Origin: Acidobacteriota bacterium
GTDB lineage: Bacteria > Acidobacteriota > Terriglobia > Terriglobales > Acidobacteriaceae
Assembly: GCA_003225075.1 (NCBI GenBank)
Contig: QIAP01000046.1
Location: 61,252-125,251 of the forward strand
DNA: 64,000 nt
Direction of reading: 5' to 3'
Made by a program: the position numbers and the translations under genes. Numbering within the stretch: position 1 is the first letter of the stretch; every line of letters begins with the position of its first letter. This document shows positions 44,039 through 53,638 of the stretch, in pieces. The notes beneath the pieces are model-generated. The model did not search any database. It was given only the letters and a program-made list of their open reading frames with translations, and was not told the origin of the DNA.

Positions 44039-44900
44039 CTATCCGGCCGCCTTAGCCTCCGATTGGAATGCGGTCGCGTAGTCGCGTGCAAACTGGTCAA
44101 AACTTATCGGCTTGCGCCCGCTGAGTCGTTCGAAGTCGTTGGTCACGAGGCTGGCTCCGCCTTCACGATAGAGCCGTTGCAGGTCAAGCAAGGCATCAGC
44201 AAACCACTCTGGAACGCCGGCGGACAACATACCTTTTTTGAGGTCGGCCGGAGGAAGATCCACATAACTGATTTTTCTTCCCGCGTGAAAGCTTTTCCGC
44301 GACCTGCCTATTGTTGAGGGCCTCGGGACCAGTCAGTGCATATGATTTGCCTTCATGTCCGGTTGCGGCTAACACTTTGACCGCCGCCGTCGCAACGTCG
44401 CGCAGGTCGATCAGACTGACCGCGCCCTCTCCCTGGCAGCCATAGAAAGCATTCTGCGTCCTGATCGTATCCCCGCTGTAGTTGACAAAATTCTGCATAA
44501 AGCCGTTTGGCCGTAGAAACGTATAAGGCAGACCCGAGGCCTCAATATTCTCCTCGGAATCCCGATGTCCACTGGGAAACAGCGATGCTCGACCTCCGAG
44601 CGCGGAAAGTTTCACAACGTGCGTCCGCCCCGCCGCGCACACCTCCTTCACGAAATTGCCTTCCAGTGCTGGCAAATTCCGCGCTGGCGGACCAACCAGA
44701 AATACCTTCTCAACATCCTTCAAAGCTGGACGAATGGTCTCTGGCTTCGCGTAATCCATGATGACGGCTTCAACTCCAGTCGGAGCCTTACTGGCTTTGA
44801 CAGGGCTCTGGAATGTTGCGCGGATTTTCAGGCCCGCAGCGGCCGCCTGTTTCAAAACCTCGCTTCCGACATTTCCGCTCGCTCCTGTGATTAGGATCAT
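44039..44900 (-). pseudogene. NmrA-like NAD(P)-binding reductase gene, frameshifted
   Basis: The N-terminal part (from ATG 44900, with AGGAG upstream; MILITGASGNVGSEVL) is an atypical SDR of the NmrA type, similar to NAD(P)H-binding quinone reductase. Its frame reads to about 44280 and then goes out of frame. The C-terminal part continues in another frame from about 44279 (GRKISYVDLPPADLKKGML) to a stop at 44039. Comparing SRGRKISYVD with a usual form SRVAGRKISYVD suggests loss of about five bases near 44279-44284. Together the two parts give the family's normal length of about 285 residues. It is a recent pseudogene or a sequence error. Confidence 0.8.
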
Positions 44901-45164
44901 TGCATTCTCCTGCATCTTTGCGTCCGGGCGTTTCTGTACCAACGACGACAGTCTCTACCTTTCACTCTCCACTGATCGAATCTGCAAGGGACCTTGATAC
45001 CACGTGTGGGGGGATATGTCGCAAAAAATGTAATCTCATTCTCACGGAGCCCCCCAAGACGGGTTTTTGACCCTGCCAATGCCGTTTTCCGGGCTCAGGA
45101 TACGACTCTTATCTTGACACGGTGCTCCCGTCAAGCCATGCTTACAGAACTCTTGGAGGGTCTC

Positions 45165-45494
45165 ATGGCCGAAGCGCAACAAGACAAGCGGGCCACCCGG
45201 CGGTTTGCGCTCAAGCTGCCGGTAGCCGTCACCTACGCGGAGAATGGCGCGCAGGAATTGTCCGCCCAAACCCGAGATGTAAGCGCTCGTGGGATTTGCT
45301 TTTTCGTAGACGCATCAATCGCCACTGGTGCTCCGATTGAGTTCACCCTTACTCTGCCGCCGGAAATTACCCTCACCGAGAGTATCCGCGTGCGCTGCAA
45401 GGGTAAGGTGGTTCGCGTTGATGATGGCGGGTCCAACGGTAAAGTCGCCGTCGCCGCCGTGATCGACGAGTACGAGTTCTTATCCGAGTCCTGA
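45165..45494 (+). CDS. PilZ domain protein
   Basis: 109 residues from ATG 45165, which has GGAGGG five bases upstream; an ATG at 45138 is less likely. Both c-di-GMP motifs are present: an RRF..R-like arginine cluster (DKRATRRFAL) and DVSARG (DxSxxG). A beta-barrel fits the remaining residues. It is likely a single-domain c-di-GMP receptor. No diguanylate cyclase or phosphodiesterase is nearby. It is the first plus-strand gene after the frameshifted reductase. Confidence 0.88.
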   Translation: MAEAQQDKRATRRFALKLPVAVTYAENGAQELSAQTRDVSARGICFFVDASIATGAPIEFTLTLPPEITLTESIRVRCKGKVVRVDDGGSNGKVAVAAVIDEYEFLSES

Positions 45495-45596
45495 TTTTCG
45501 GTTTTCCACATCGGGCGTCCGCCACTCTGCCGCCACTTCTCGCTAGCAAAGACCGGTGGTATCTTTGAGGTTTTACAGGTCTTCGAGAGTCCTTAG

Positions 45597-47069
45597 GTGA
45601 AGTCTGTGCCGAGAGTTTCTGCCCAACTATTTGTGCTTTCCGTGCTGCTGGCCTACTCCCATATCCTTCTGGCGCAGGCCCGGCAGACAGCCCCAGGAGT
45701 AGCCATTAAGAGCCCAGCTATCGGCGCTCCGCACAGGAAAGAGATGCAACCAGATAAGGGCTACGGCTCAGTGACCGCGGTTGGGATAACGCATGACAAG
45801 AACGGTCCCGCCGTTGAAATTATCTCAACCCGGCCGGTGGTTCCCGCCCTTCAGCTACTCGACAATCCCTCTCGCCTGGTCATAGATTTGCCCGGAACTA
45901 TAACCGCGGTACCGCGTAAGCGAATCCCCGTGCAAGCACTGCAGATCAGCACGATCCGCATCGATCAGTACCAAAACGACCCACCAATCACCAGGGTTGT
46001 TGTGGACCTACTTGCGCCGAGATCATACACATGGGATGCCAAGGGCAACCGGCTGATGGTGCGCTTGCAGGCGGTCGAAGATGCAAAGTCGTCACAACCG
46101 CAGTCCGTCGCAAGCTTTTCGCTGGGAGGGCGCCCTGCCGTGGTGCCAGTCAGCCCGGGTAGCTCGGGCGCGGTGGTACTGGCGGGGAGCCGCCTGGCGG
46201 GTGGATCGTCCGTGACGGCCGGAGCCGACACCGCTGTACTCAGTCTGTCGCGCGGGGGAGAGATTCGCGTCTGCCCAGGTACAACCGTTTCTGTCACCTC
46301 TTCCGAGAGCGGCCGCGACTTCATGTTGGGTATGAGTACGGGGGCGCTGGAGACACATTTCAGTCTGAATGCTTCGGCGAACTCCGTGCTCACGCCGGAC
46401 TTTCGCATCCTGCTGCCGGGTCCCGGTGAATTCCATTACGCCGTGAGGGCGGACTCATACGGCAATACATGTGTGCGAGGATTGCCGGGCAACACCGCTT
46501 CGGCGATCGTTGCAGAGCTGATGGGAGACCGCACCTATCAGGTGAAGCCCACCGATCAATTACTTTTTTACTCCGGGCGCGTGGATAAGGTGCAAAGGGG
46601 AGTAGCTCTCGATTGTGGCTGCCCGCCGCCTGCCGAACCCATCGTGCTTGCCTCAAATCCGTCCACGCCCGTCGTATCGGACGAGGATCTTCCGGCGACG
46701 ACGCACTTGGCGCAGCCGGGTGAACAAGCAAAACCGCTGCCGCCTACTCCATCCACTTCAGGATTTCCCAGTGGCGGCCCGCCACCTTCGGCGGTCACTG
46801 TCTCAGTAATTAGCCCGGAGACGGCGCCGCTGCCGGCATCGCGACCCGACGATGTTCATGTCCAAGTGGACGCGCCTCTGGTCTTTCGGGCTGGCGACAG
46901 TGTCAACGCTGCGCCGGCGCCCACTCGCGAGATAGAGCGTCTGCCGGTCGCTTCTGCTAGTCGTGACGCCAAGCTCCAGACGCTGATGTTGCCACCACCG
47001 TCCGCGCAGCCCCCTCATCGCGGTTTCTTCGGAAAAGTTAAAGGTTTCTTTTCCGCGCTCTTTCATTAG
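45597..47069 (+). CDS. Secreted AMIN-domain protein
   Basis: 490 residues from GTG 45597. A signal peptide (AQLFVLSVLLAYSHILLAQ) is followed by an AMIN domain (about residues 60-170; VVPALQLLDNPSRLVIDLPGT and TRVVVDLLAPRSYTWD). AMIN domains target proteins to cell envelope and secretion complexes. The middle (about 200-330) resembles FecR-type beta sheets (LSRGGEIRVCPGTTVSVT). The last 150 residues are Pro-rich and low complexity. Function unknown; a structural or pilus/secretion-associated role is possible. Confidence 0.82.
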   Translation: MKSVPRVSAQLFVLSVLLAYSHILLAQARQTAPGVAIKSPAIGAPHRKEMQPDKGYGSVTAVGITHDKNGPAVEIISTRPVVPALQLLDNPSRLVIDLPGTITAVPRKRIPVQALQISTIRIDQYQNDPPITRVVVDLLAPRSYTWDAKGNRLMVRLQAVEDAKSSQPQSVASFSLGGRPAVVPVSPGSSGAVVLAGSRLAGGSSVTAGADTAVLSLSRGGEIRVCPGTTVSVTSSESGRDFMLGMSTGALETHFSLNASANSVLTPDFRILLPGPGEFHYAVRADSYGNTCVRGLPGNTASAIVAELMGDRTYQVKPTDQLLFYSGRVDKVQRGVALDCGCPPPAEPIVLASNPSTPVVSDEDLPATTHLAQPGEQAKPLPPTPSTSGFPSGGPPPSAVTVSVISPETAPLPASRPDDVHVQVDAPLVFRAGDSVNAAPAPTREIERLPVASASRDAKLQTLMLPPPSAQPPHRGFFGKVKGFFSALFH

Positions 47070-47137
47070 AGATCTTTCACTAGAGAGGATGGCCCAAAGA
47101 TCTCATGGGTTAGAGCCGGCGACCTGACGGAGCAATC

Positions 47138-47431
47138 TCACGATCTGCGTAGCGCTCGTCCCAATGGCGCGGCTTTCTCACGAATTGTGTCAGCTATCTC
47201 GGAGCCGCGGTCCAATGCATCTTCCACCCGATCGATTGCTTCTTCCTTTAGGTCCTGAATGGTGTCTACGGCGTCCTTGTAGCCACGTCGCAGATCTTTT
47301 CGCAATTGCTTTCCCGGCTTGGGTGCAAGCAGCAATGCAACCAGCGCGCCTGCCCCGATCCCGACCAGCAAGAATGTGATTGCCGTGCCTACACTGTTTC
47401 TATCCGAAGCCTCATAATTTCCCGTGCGCAT
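47138..47431 (-). CDS. YtxH-domain membrane protein
   Basis: 97 residues. A glycine-rich membrane helix (TAITFLLVGIGAGALVALLLAP) with the YtxH motif ALLLAPKPGKQLRKDL is followed by an amphipathic helix. YtxH proteins are small and associated with general stress. It faces away from efp, and the 329 bases between are non-coding. Confidence 0.85.
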   Translation of the reverse strand: MRTGNYEASDRNSVGTAITFLLVGIGAGALVALLLAPKPGKQLRKDLRRGYKDAVDTIQDLKEEAIDRVEDALDRGSEIADTIREKAAPLGRALRRS

Positions 47432-47696
47432 AAGAACCTCTTCTCACCGCGATTGCGGAATTGTAAGTGTCGTACGATGTGGGATGTCGAACCAACCGAG
47501 AAGCGTTGGATTCTCACGGCTGGTTAGACATCTACTATTCTAGTCGTCGCGCCTGTCCTCACTACTGCTTTCGGCTGAGGCCATTATTACGTAAGGGCAT
47601 CAGTGAAAGGCATGAGCGAAGTGAAAGGCTACAGACCAGCCAATTTCCCAACCAACTAAAGCCCGTGTAAAATTAATACTTTAGTCCAAGTCCGGC

Positions 47697-47711
47697 GGAG
47701 CCTGCGGCTCC
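47697..47711. repeat. Small inverted repeat in the efp leader
   Basis: GGAGCC and GGCTCC with a 3-base loop, about 50 bases before the efp ATG. It is the only regular structure in the otherwise featureless 47432-47760 spacer. A weak TAAAAT at 47668-47673 may be the efp -10 box. The efp ribosome-binding site is GAGGAG. Confidence 0.4.
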
Positions 47712-47760
47712 TGGGCGCCCTGCTGAATTACCAAATTCTTTTGAGGAGTCCTACCCAGCA

Positions 47761-48321
47761 ATGTCGATTCCTGCTACTCAGCTTCGCCCTGGCATGATCA
47801 TCAAACACAATAATGATCTGCATTCGGTGTTTAGCGTTGAGCACCGCACGCCGGGCAATCTTCGCGCTTTCATCCAGGCCAAGCTGCGCAATCTTCGTAC
47901 CGGCGCCATGTTTGAACATCGCTTCCGTTCTCCCGATCCGATCGAAAAGATCACTGTGGATGAGGTCGAGATGCAATACCTCTACAACGATGGTGATGAC
48001 TACTACTTCATGAACACCGAAAACTACGAGCAAACCCATCTTCGGCGCGACGTCCTGGGTGACGCAGTTGACTACTTGATTCCCAATCTCCAAATCAAGG
48101 TTGAGTTTTTTGATGGGAAGGCGGTCGGGGTTGAGCTTCCCCAAACCATCGAGATGACCGTGATCGAAACCGAACCGGGGTTGAAGAGTGCGACTGCCTC
48201 GAGCGTTACCAAGCCTGCGAAGACTGAAACAGGGCTGGTGGTGTACGTTCCGCCATTCATCAATGAAGGTGAAAAGATTCGCGTGGATACGTCGGAGGGT
48301 GCGTATCTTTCGCGGGCGTGA
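47761..48321 (+). CDS. efp: Elongation factor P
   Basis: 186 residues with the three-barrel EF-P fold (YLYNDGDDYYFMN and the C-terminal VDTSEGAYLSRA). EF-P relieves stalling at polyproline. The loop of domain I that normally carries the modified residue (Lys34 in E. coli, PGKGQAF; Arg in other groups) here reads TPGNLRAF, with Asn33 at the tip. The residue is therefore neither the beta-lysylation nor the rhamnosylation target. It heads a run with acyP and apt. Confidence 0.95.
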   Translation: MSIPATQLRPGMIIKHNNDLHSVFSVEHRTPGNLRAFIQAKLRNLRTGAMFEHRFRSPDPIEKITVDEVEMQYLYNDGDDYYFMNTENYEQTHLRRDVLGDAVDYLIPNLQIKVEFFDGKAVGVELPQTIEMTVIETEPGLKSATASSVTKPAKTETGLVVYVPPFINEGEKIRVDTSEGAYLSRA

Positions 48322-48380
48322 GTTCAGCATATCCTTGGCGAAATTGTTGTTCAACACGAAGCGAAGAATCTCTTTTTTCC

Positions 48381-48680
48381 ATGATGTCCGCCGATAAACC
48401 TGCTGAAGCCCGCCGCTTCATCGTGCGCGGCCGTGTTCAGGGAGTGGGCTTTCGCTGGTTTGTGGAGCGCGAAGCTCATATCCTCGGCATTTCCGGCTGG
48501 GTGCGCAATAATCCCGACGGCAGCGTGGAAATACTGGCGATGGGAAGCCGCGACCAGCTTGTAATGCTGCGGTCCCGGTTGAGAGAAGGTCCGCGTGCTG
48601 CCCGCGTTGACAATGTCGAAGAAGTGGAGTCGAAACCTGTTTCCGGACTCACCACATTCCGCATTGAAGGAGCCTGGTAA
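48381..48680 (+). CDS. acyP: Acylphosphatase
   Basis: 99 residues from ATG 48381 (ATG 48384 also possible). The catalytic motif VQGVGFRWFV holds the phosphate-binding Arg and VRNNPDGSVE holds the catalytic Asn. It hydrolyses acyl phosphates such as 1,3-bisphosphoglycerate. It lies 59 bases after efp, and its stop is immediately followed by the apt ATG (TAAATG). Confidence 0.94.
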   Translation: MMSADKPAEARRFIVRGRVQGVGFRWFVEREAHILGISGWVRNNPDGSVEILAMGSRDQLVMLRSRLREGPRAARVDNVEEVESKPVSGLTTFRIEGAW

Positions 48681-49226
48681 ATGACCCCCAAGGTGAGCGT
48701 CGATTGTGAGCCACTCAAGCAGCTTATCCGCGAAGTGCCCGACTTCCCCAAGCCGGGTATTCTCTTCTACGACATTACAACCCTGCTGAAGGACAAGCGC
48801 GGCTTCGCAACCCTGATTGACGCGCTTTCGGAACACTATCTGGAGAAAGACATTGACTTGGTGCTGGGGATGGAGGCGCGAGGTTTCATTTTCGGCCCGG
48901 CGCTAGCCTACCGCCTTAACGCCGGCTTTATTCCCGTTCGAAAACCTGGCAAGCTTCCCGCGGCAACCGCTAAATACGACTACGCATTGGAATATGGCAC
49001 CAGCACGCTCGAAATCCATAGAGACGCCATCCAGAAAGGCGAGCGCGTTATTATCGTGGACGATCTTTTGGCTACCGGCGGAACTGCTGAAGCCACTACA
49101 AAGCTCGCGGCCTCACTAGGCGCGGACATCGCTGGGCTGGGCTTCGTCGTCGAACTCGATTTCCTGAAAGGCCGCGACAAGCTGAGAGGATACGATGTTT
49201 ATTCGCTCCTGCATTACGACAAGTGA
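48681..49226 (+). CDS. apt: Adenine phosphoribosyltransferase
   Basis: 181 residues. N-terminal hood with [18 protein letters not shown], the PRPP-binding loop [16 protein letters not shown] and the KPGKLPA flexible loop. It converts adenine and PRPP to AMP in purine salvage. It follows acyP with no gap. Confidence 0.95.
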   Translation: MTPKVSVDCEPLKQLIREVPDFPKPGILFYDITTLLKDKRGFATLIDALSEHYLEKDIDLVLGMEARGFIFGPALAYRLNAGFIPVRKPGKLPAATAKYDYALEYGTSTLEIHRDAIQKGERVIIVDDLLATGGTAEATTKLAASLGADIAGLGFVVELDFLKGRDKLRGYDVYSLLHYDK

Positions 49227-49245
49227 TTCCGAGGTTTAAGCTTCA

Positions 49246-49662
49246 CTATTTGCTATTGGCTGTTGCATTTTGTGAGGGAACGCTAGACACGACCAACTCC
49301 GCCGCTTTCGGCAGATAACTCTTCCGCCGGAACCAATCCTCCATCGCTGTTCTCAATTCCTCGAGCGGCACATGCGTGCCAATCTCCATCAATCCATCCG
49401 CAACCGGCAGGGTATCGTCGAAAACACCGGCGTTGGTGAAGTTGCGCATGCTGAAACTGTCCAGCCATTTCATCGGGCAGGGATTACGCTGGCCATTTTC
49501 TTCGTACTCGACGCGTATCTTGCGGGCGAACATTGCATTGATTAAAACACGAGTACTGGACAGTACCAACTTCGCGAAAAGATTGCTAATGCTCCATTGC
49601 GGATTTCCCAGCGGAATCTCCAGGTGTTGAACCACATTGAAAGTGTCCCCTTGAAACCACAT
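49246..49662 (-). CDS. Uncharacterised protein, possibly truncated
   Basis: Up to 138 residues. The first in-frame ATG (49662) and the next residues lie inside repeated insertion-sequence-end sequence (49630-49677). The conserved-looking part begins at about residue 10 (VVQHLEIPLGNPQW). The family is not recognised. Its ordered, charged sequence suggests a real or recently real protein whose start was replaced when an insertion sequence landed here. The 3' end is convergent with apt (19-base gap). Confidence 0.45.
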   Translation of the reverse strand: MWFQGDTFNVVQHLEIPLGNPQWSISNLFAKLVLSSTRVLINAMFARKIRVEYEENGQRNPCPMKWLDSFSMRNFTNAGVFDDTLPVADGLMEIGTHVPLEELRTAMEDWFRRKSYLPKAAELVVSSVPSQNATANSK

Positions 49663-49765
49663 TAGAAGTGTCCCCTTTAGAGTTCCTCCGGCGAGGAGGA
49701 ACTGCGATTGGGGAGAACTGGATTGAGCAAGAAAGAGCTGAGCCGAGTGGAAGTGATGGGGAGTT
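49630..49765. mobile_element. Insertion-sequence remnant (ISNCY-like end and transposase stub)
   Basis: Two 23-base direct repeats (49630-49652 and 49655-49677; 21 of 23 identical), each ending AAGTGTCCCCTT, resemble the end of an ISNCY-type element. They are followed by a stub in frame from TTG 49723 (LSKKELSRVEVMG), which matches the N-terminus of ISNCY-family transposases. The stub stops matching at about 49762, where other DNA begins. Only the left end remains. Confidence 0.65.
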
Positions 49766-49876
49766 ATGAACCTGCTGGGCTTCTACACCAGTGGGGGCCT
49801 CATTCCCAGCATTCTTGTCGCAATCCTCGGAGCGGTCGTCCTGGTCGCCTTGCTACGAATGCTGAAGCGGGCGTGA
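49766..49876 (+). pseudogene. C-terminal stub of a GlsB/YeaQ/YmgE (transglycosylase-associated) protein
   Basis: A 36-residue frame (MNLLGFYTSGGLIPSILVAI, then LGAVVLVALLRMLKRA) matches the last third of GlsB/YeaQ-type small membrane proteins, which are normally 80-100 residues. It lacks the N-terminal two-thirds and begins right at the insertion-sequence stub. It is most likely a leftover of a gene broken by the element, not a functional gene. Confidence 0.55.
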
Positions 49877-49895
49877 CACCCATAGGCCGAAATGC

Positions 49896-51731
49896 CTACT
49901 TGGTTGCAGGTCGCAGCCGTTGCTCAAGTCCCGCTACCTCGCGGTTTAGTGCCTCCGGAAGATGGTTGCCGAATTTGGCAAAATGTTCCTTGATCAGGGG
50001 GATTTCGGCCAGCCAACCGGTGACGTCCACGCTGAGCAGCTTGGCAAGATTGGCGGCGGGAATGTCGAGGCCGCGCGTGTCCAGGTCGGCCGGGGCAGGC
50101 AGAAGTCCGATTGGCGTTTCGAGGGCAGGAGCCTTGCCCTCACAGCGTTCGAAGATCCACTTCAACACACGGCTGTTCTCGCCGTATCCGGGCCACAGAA
50201 ATTTTCCGTTTTCATCCTGACGAAACCAGTTGACGTAATAAATCTTTGGCAGCTTTGACGGCTCGGACTGGGCGCCCATTCTGAGCCAGTGCGAGAAATA
50301 ATCCCCCATGTGGTAACCGCAGAACGGCAGCATCGCCATTGGATCACGGCGAAGTTGTCCCACTTTACCTGCGGCTGCCGCAGTCGTCTCGCTGCTGGCC
50401 GTCGCCCCTAAGAACGTTCCGTGCTGCCAATTAAACGCCTCGGTGACCAATGGGACGACACCGGCGCGCCGGCCACCAAAGAGAATCGCGTCAATGGGGA
50501 CGCCTTTCGGATCCTCCCACTCCGGCGCAATGACCGGACATTGCCTGGCGGGAGCCGTAAAGCGCGCGTTGGGATGCGCCGCCTTGCGCGGGGATTCGGG
50601 TGTCCAGGGACGGCGCAACCAGTCCACTAACTCGGCGGGCTTCTCCCTCGTCATCCCTTCCCACCAAATGTCCCGGTCAGTAGTCATCGCACAATTCGTG
50701 AAGATGGAGTTCTTTATGATACTGAGCATGGCGTTGCGGTTCGACCTCATGCTCGTGCCGGGTGCCACGCCAAAGAATCCGTATTCCGGGTTAATGGCGT
50801 AGAGCCTGCCATCTGCACCAAACTTCATCCAGGCAATGTCATCGCCGACAGTTTCCACCTTCCAGCCGGGGATGGTCGGTATCAACATCGCCAAATTCGT
50901 CTTGCCGCAAGCTGAGGGAAACGCCCCGGTCATGTATTTCACCTGGCCGGATGGGCTGATCATCTTCAGAATCAGCATGTGCTCGGCCATCCAACCTTCA
51001 TCGCGCGCCTGTACTGACGCGATGCGCAGCGCGTGACATTTTTTCCCCAGCAAAGCGTTTCCGCCGTAGCCCGACCCGTAGGACCATATCTCGCGCGTCT
51101 CTGGAAAGTGGCAGATGTACTTGCTCTCCGCGTTGCAGGGCCAGGTCGAATCCTGTTCAGTAGGGCCAAGCGGCGCCCCGACCGAGTGCAGCCCGCGCAC
51201 AAATTCACCATCCTCGCCCAGGGCTTCGAGGACTCGCGTACCCACTCTCGCCATAATGTGCATGTTGGCTACAACGTACGGCGAGTCGGTAATCTCGACT
51301 CCAATCTTCGCGATGGGCGAACCAATCGGTCCCATGCAGTAAGGAATCACATACATAGTTCGGCCGACCATGGCGCCTGTGTACAGGCCCTTCAGCTTCT
51401 CTTTCATCTTCGCCGGATCTTCCCAATTATTGGTCGGACCGGCATCCTCCTGGCGTCGCGAACAAATAAAAGTTCTGTCTTCGACTCGCGCCACATCGGC
51501 CGGATTCGATCGCACCATGACGCTGTTGGGACGCTTCTGCGGATCCAGCGGGATGGCGATGCCAGACAAAGTCATCACGCGCAACATGGACTGGTATTCC
51601 TCTCGCGAACCATCGCACCAATGAACCCGGTCCGGTTTGCACATCTGCGCGACTTCCTCGACCCATCGTGCGAGTTGCCGGTTTTCGCTGCCGCTTGATT
51701 CGGCTTCTATGGGTTGGATCACACTGGCCAT
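49896..51731 (-). CDS. pckG: Phosphoenolpyruvate carboxykinase (GTP)
   Basis: 611 residues, the GTP-dependent family by length and motifs. The kinase P-loop is [13 protein letters not shown]; the substrate and metal site includes [30 protein letters not shown] and the GTP-binding [17 protein letters not shown] are intact. It converts oxaloacetate to phosphoenolpyruvate for gluconeogenesis. It is a single gene; a short hypothetical gene lies upstream on the same strand. Confidence 0.96.
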   Translation of the reverse strand: MASVIQPIEAESSGSENRQLARWVEEVAQMCKPDRVHWCDGSREEYQSMLRVMTLSGIAIPLDPQKRPNSVMVRSNPADVARVEDRTFICSRRQEDAGPTNNWEDPAKMKEKLKGLYTGAMVGRTMYVIPYCMGPIGSPIAKIGVEITDSPYVVANMHIMARVGTRVLEALGEDGEFVRGLHSVGAPLGPTEQDSTWPCNAESKYICHFPETREIWSYGSGYGGNALLGKKCHALRIASVQARDEGWMAEHMLILKMISPSGQVKYMTGAFPSACGKTNLAMLIPTIPGWKVETVGDDIAWMKFGADGRLYAINPEYGFFGVAPGTSMRSNRNAMLSIIKNSIFTNCAMTTDRDIWWEGMTREKPAELVDWLRRPWTPESPRKAAHPNARFTAPARQCPVIAPEWEDPKGVPIDAILFGGRRAGVVPLVTEAFNWQHGTFLGATASSETTAAAAGKVGQLRRDPMAMLPFCGYHMGDYFSHWLRMGAQSEPSKLPKIYYVNWFRQDENGKFLWPGYGENSRVLKWIFERCEGKAPALETPIGLLPAPADLDTRGLDIPAANLAKLLSVDVTGWLAEIPLIKEHFAKFGNHLPEALNREVAGLEQRLRPATK

Positions 51732-51798
51732 AAGGGCGTCTCCTGGTTAAAGGAACCGGCATGTGCAATGCGCGCTGAACAAACTTGTTTAGTCAACC

Positions 51799-52155
51799 TT
51801 ACGCGATCGACTCTGACTCACCTTCTGAAACGACTGCATTCAGGTGGTTGAGTGTTTCGCGGACATTCAGTGAGTATATTTCCCGTCCCACTCCCTCGCC
51901 GGATTCGAGCGCAGTCTTGAGATAATGGCCGGCGATTTCTACCGCCAACGGATCGGTGATCATTTTGCCTGTCCGCCGGTTATACTCCACCCATGCGGGA
52001 TGCGGCAGCGCCACCCAAACCTGTCGCCCGTCCACCAAAAACTTGATATCCACGGCGTCCGCATGACGAGTGGAAATCGCCACGATCAAAGCCTGATAGA
52101 CGCAGTGCACCCGCTTCTTGCTCCAGCAGTCGACGGCGGTGAAGTTGTCGTACAT
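51799..52155 (-). CDS. Conserved hypothetical protein
   Basis: 118 residues, soluble, no signal peptide. It has a plausible mixed alpha/beta composition (VDIKFLVDGRQVWVALPHPAWVEY), and I do not recognise a family. It precedes pckG on the same strand with a 67-base gap, so it could share its promoter. The start ATG 52155 has only a weak site upstream. Confidence 0.55.
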   Translation of the reverse strand: MYDNFTAVDCWSKKRVHCVYQALIVAISTRHADAVDIKFLVDGRQVWVALPHPAWVEYNRRTGKMITDPLAVEIAGHYLKTALESGEGVGREIYSLNVRETLNHLNAVVSEGESESIA

Positions 52156-52358
52156 GCTTCCGTTAAACGCGATAGAAAACTATATCGGAGCAGGCACGTC
52201 AGCGGCAAACGGGTACTCGATTTGACGTTCAAAGGCGGAGCTGCGAGCGTGCAGAATTCGCACAATCATGCCGCGCTGACTTGTGTGACGCGGGCGCCAT
52301 GCCCGCCAGCCCCGCGGGACGGCTTCGTCTGCTAGTATGCGTCCGCTAGTATGAATGT

Positions 52359-53237
52359 GTGAAGACCAAGGATTCTCGTCAGACGTCCCAACTGCAGATT
52401 CTTGACGCCGGCAACCTCAAGACCCTGCCCTGGCTGATCCACGGCTTTTCCACCCGCCAAGGCGGTTTCTCGAAGCCCTATGGTGGCAACGCCCTCAACC
52501 TCGGCTTCACCAAGCACGATGCGAAGAACGCCGTCGAACACAACCGCCGAGCATTCCTCGCAGAATTGGGTGCAAACAAAGCCGGGCTTTCAACTCTTAT
52601 TACCCTGCGCCAAATCCACTCCGACTTGATCCACAGTGTTACGGCGTCTAAAGATACAAACCTGGTAGGCGACGGCCTGATCACCGCCACTCCCGGTCTG
52701 ATTCTCGCCATCCAGACGGCAGACTGCCTGCCGATTATTCTGGTAGATGCGAAGAACCGCGCTGTCGGCGTCTTTCACGCCGGTTGGCGCGGAACCCTGC
52801 AGCGAATCGTCGAAAAGGGAGTGGGAGAAATGCGCCGCCACTTTGGAACCGTCCCCCGCGATCTAAAAGCAGCGATCGGCCCCGGCATTCACCACTGTTG
52901 CTACGAAGTGGGGAAGGAAGTTCGCGACAAGTTCGCATCACAATTTACCTACTCGACAGAATTGTTCCGCGAAATAAAAGACTCTGATCCCGTGCGCGAA
53001 AAATACCCGCTACTGTTCTTGACTGCGCGTGCTCCGGGCCACAGCGATTTGCCCTGCCGACTCTTTCTCGATCTGGTCGAGGCTAACCGCCGGCAGTTAA
53101 TTGATGTTGGAGTGATTGCCAAAAACATCGAAGCTTCACCGCTTTGTACATCGTGCCGGCGAGACCTCTTATGCTCCTACCGCGCGGAAAAAGGCGTCAT
53201 CGGCCGAATGCTTGCGGTCGCAGGAATTCGCCACTGA
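52359..53237 (+). CDS. pgeF: Multicopper-oxidase-fold purine nucleoside phosphorylase / PgeF
   Basis: 292 residues from GTG 52359. The YfiH/PgeF motifs are present: GFSTRQGGFS, TLRQIHSDLIH, ADCLPIILVDAKN, VGVFHAGWRGTLQRIV and a final CSYRAEKG. Members remove muropeptide precursor errors (PgeF) and also show adenosine deaminase and purine nucleoside phosphorylase activity, with a zinc site of two His and a Cys, all visible here. It starts a plus-strand unit opposite the hypothetical gene. Confidence 0.92.
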   Translation: MKTKDSRQTSQLQILDAGNLKTLPWLIHGFSTRQGGFSKPYGGNALNLGFTKHDAKNAVEHNRRAFLAELGANKAGLSTLITLRQIHSDLIHSVTASKDTNLVGDGLITATPGLILAIQTADCLPIILVDAKNRAVGVFHAGWRGTLQRIVEKGVGEMRRHFGTVPRDLKAAIGPGIHHCCYEVGKEVRDKFASQFTYSTELFREIKDSDPVREKYPLLFLTARAPGHSDLPCRLFLDLVEANRRQLIDVGVIAKNIEASPLCTSCRRDLLCSYRAEKGVIGRMLAVAGIRH

Positions 53238-53302
53238 TTGAAGATTACGTTCCGAATAAAGCCCTGAAACAATATAGAGGCACGAGCGCTCCGCCCGTAC
53301 GC

Positions 53303-53638
53303 TCATTGCGCCGGAGGCGCGGAAGGTGTCGCCGGGGACGTCGATCCAGGATGTTCCCCTGCGGCGTTATTCACGAGATCCTTCAATTCCTTGCTGGGTT
53401 TGAAGAAAGGAATCTTCTTGGCGGGAACTTCCACACGGTCACCGGTCTTGGGATTGCGCCCCACTCGCGGCTTACGCTGCCGGGTGCGAAAGCTGCCGAA
53501 ACCCCGGATTTCGATTTTGTCGCCAACCCGCAGCGAACGCACGATGCTGTCAAAGATGGTTTCGACAATCACTTCGCTATCTTTGCGGGTCAACTCGGCC
53601 AGCCGGGATACCTCGTCGATCAGATCGGCTTTTGTCAT
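53303..53638 (-). CDS. HU/IHF family DNA-binding protein
   Basis: 111 residues. The HU-fold signature is complete: TKADLIDEVSR, KIEIRGFGSFRTRQRKPRVGRNPKTGDRVEVP and FKPSKELKDLV. It has a Pro/Ser/Thr-rich tail of about 20 residues beyond the usual 90. The arm motif RxxRxxRNPxTG favours an IHF-like rather than minimal HU sequence. It bends DNA and helps organise the nucleoid. It lies downstream of sppA on the same strand with a 235-base gap. Confidence 0.92.
   Translation of the reverse strand: MTKADLIDEVSRLAELTRKDSEVIVETIFDSIVRSLRVGDKIEIRGFGSFRTRQRKPRVGRNPKTGDRVEVPAKKIPFFKPSKELKDLVNNAAGEHPGSTSPATPSAPPAQ

Noticed and set aside
44264..44300. Programmed ribosomal frameshift in the NmrA-like gene
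   Set aside because: The joint also lacks about two residues of the usual sequence, pointing to a deletion; no slippery site plus stimulator is evident.
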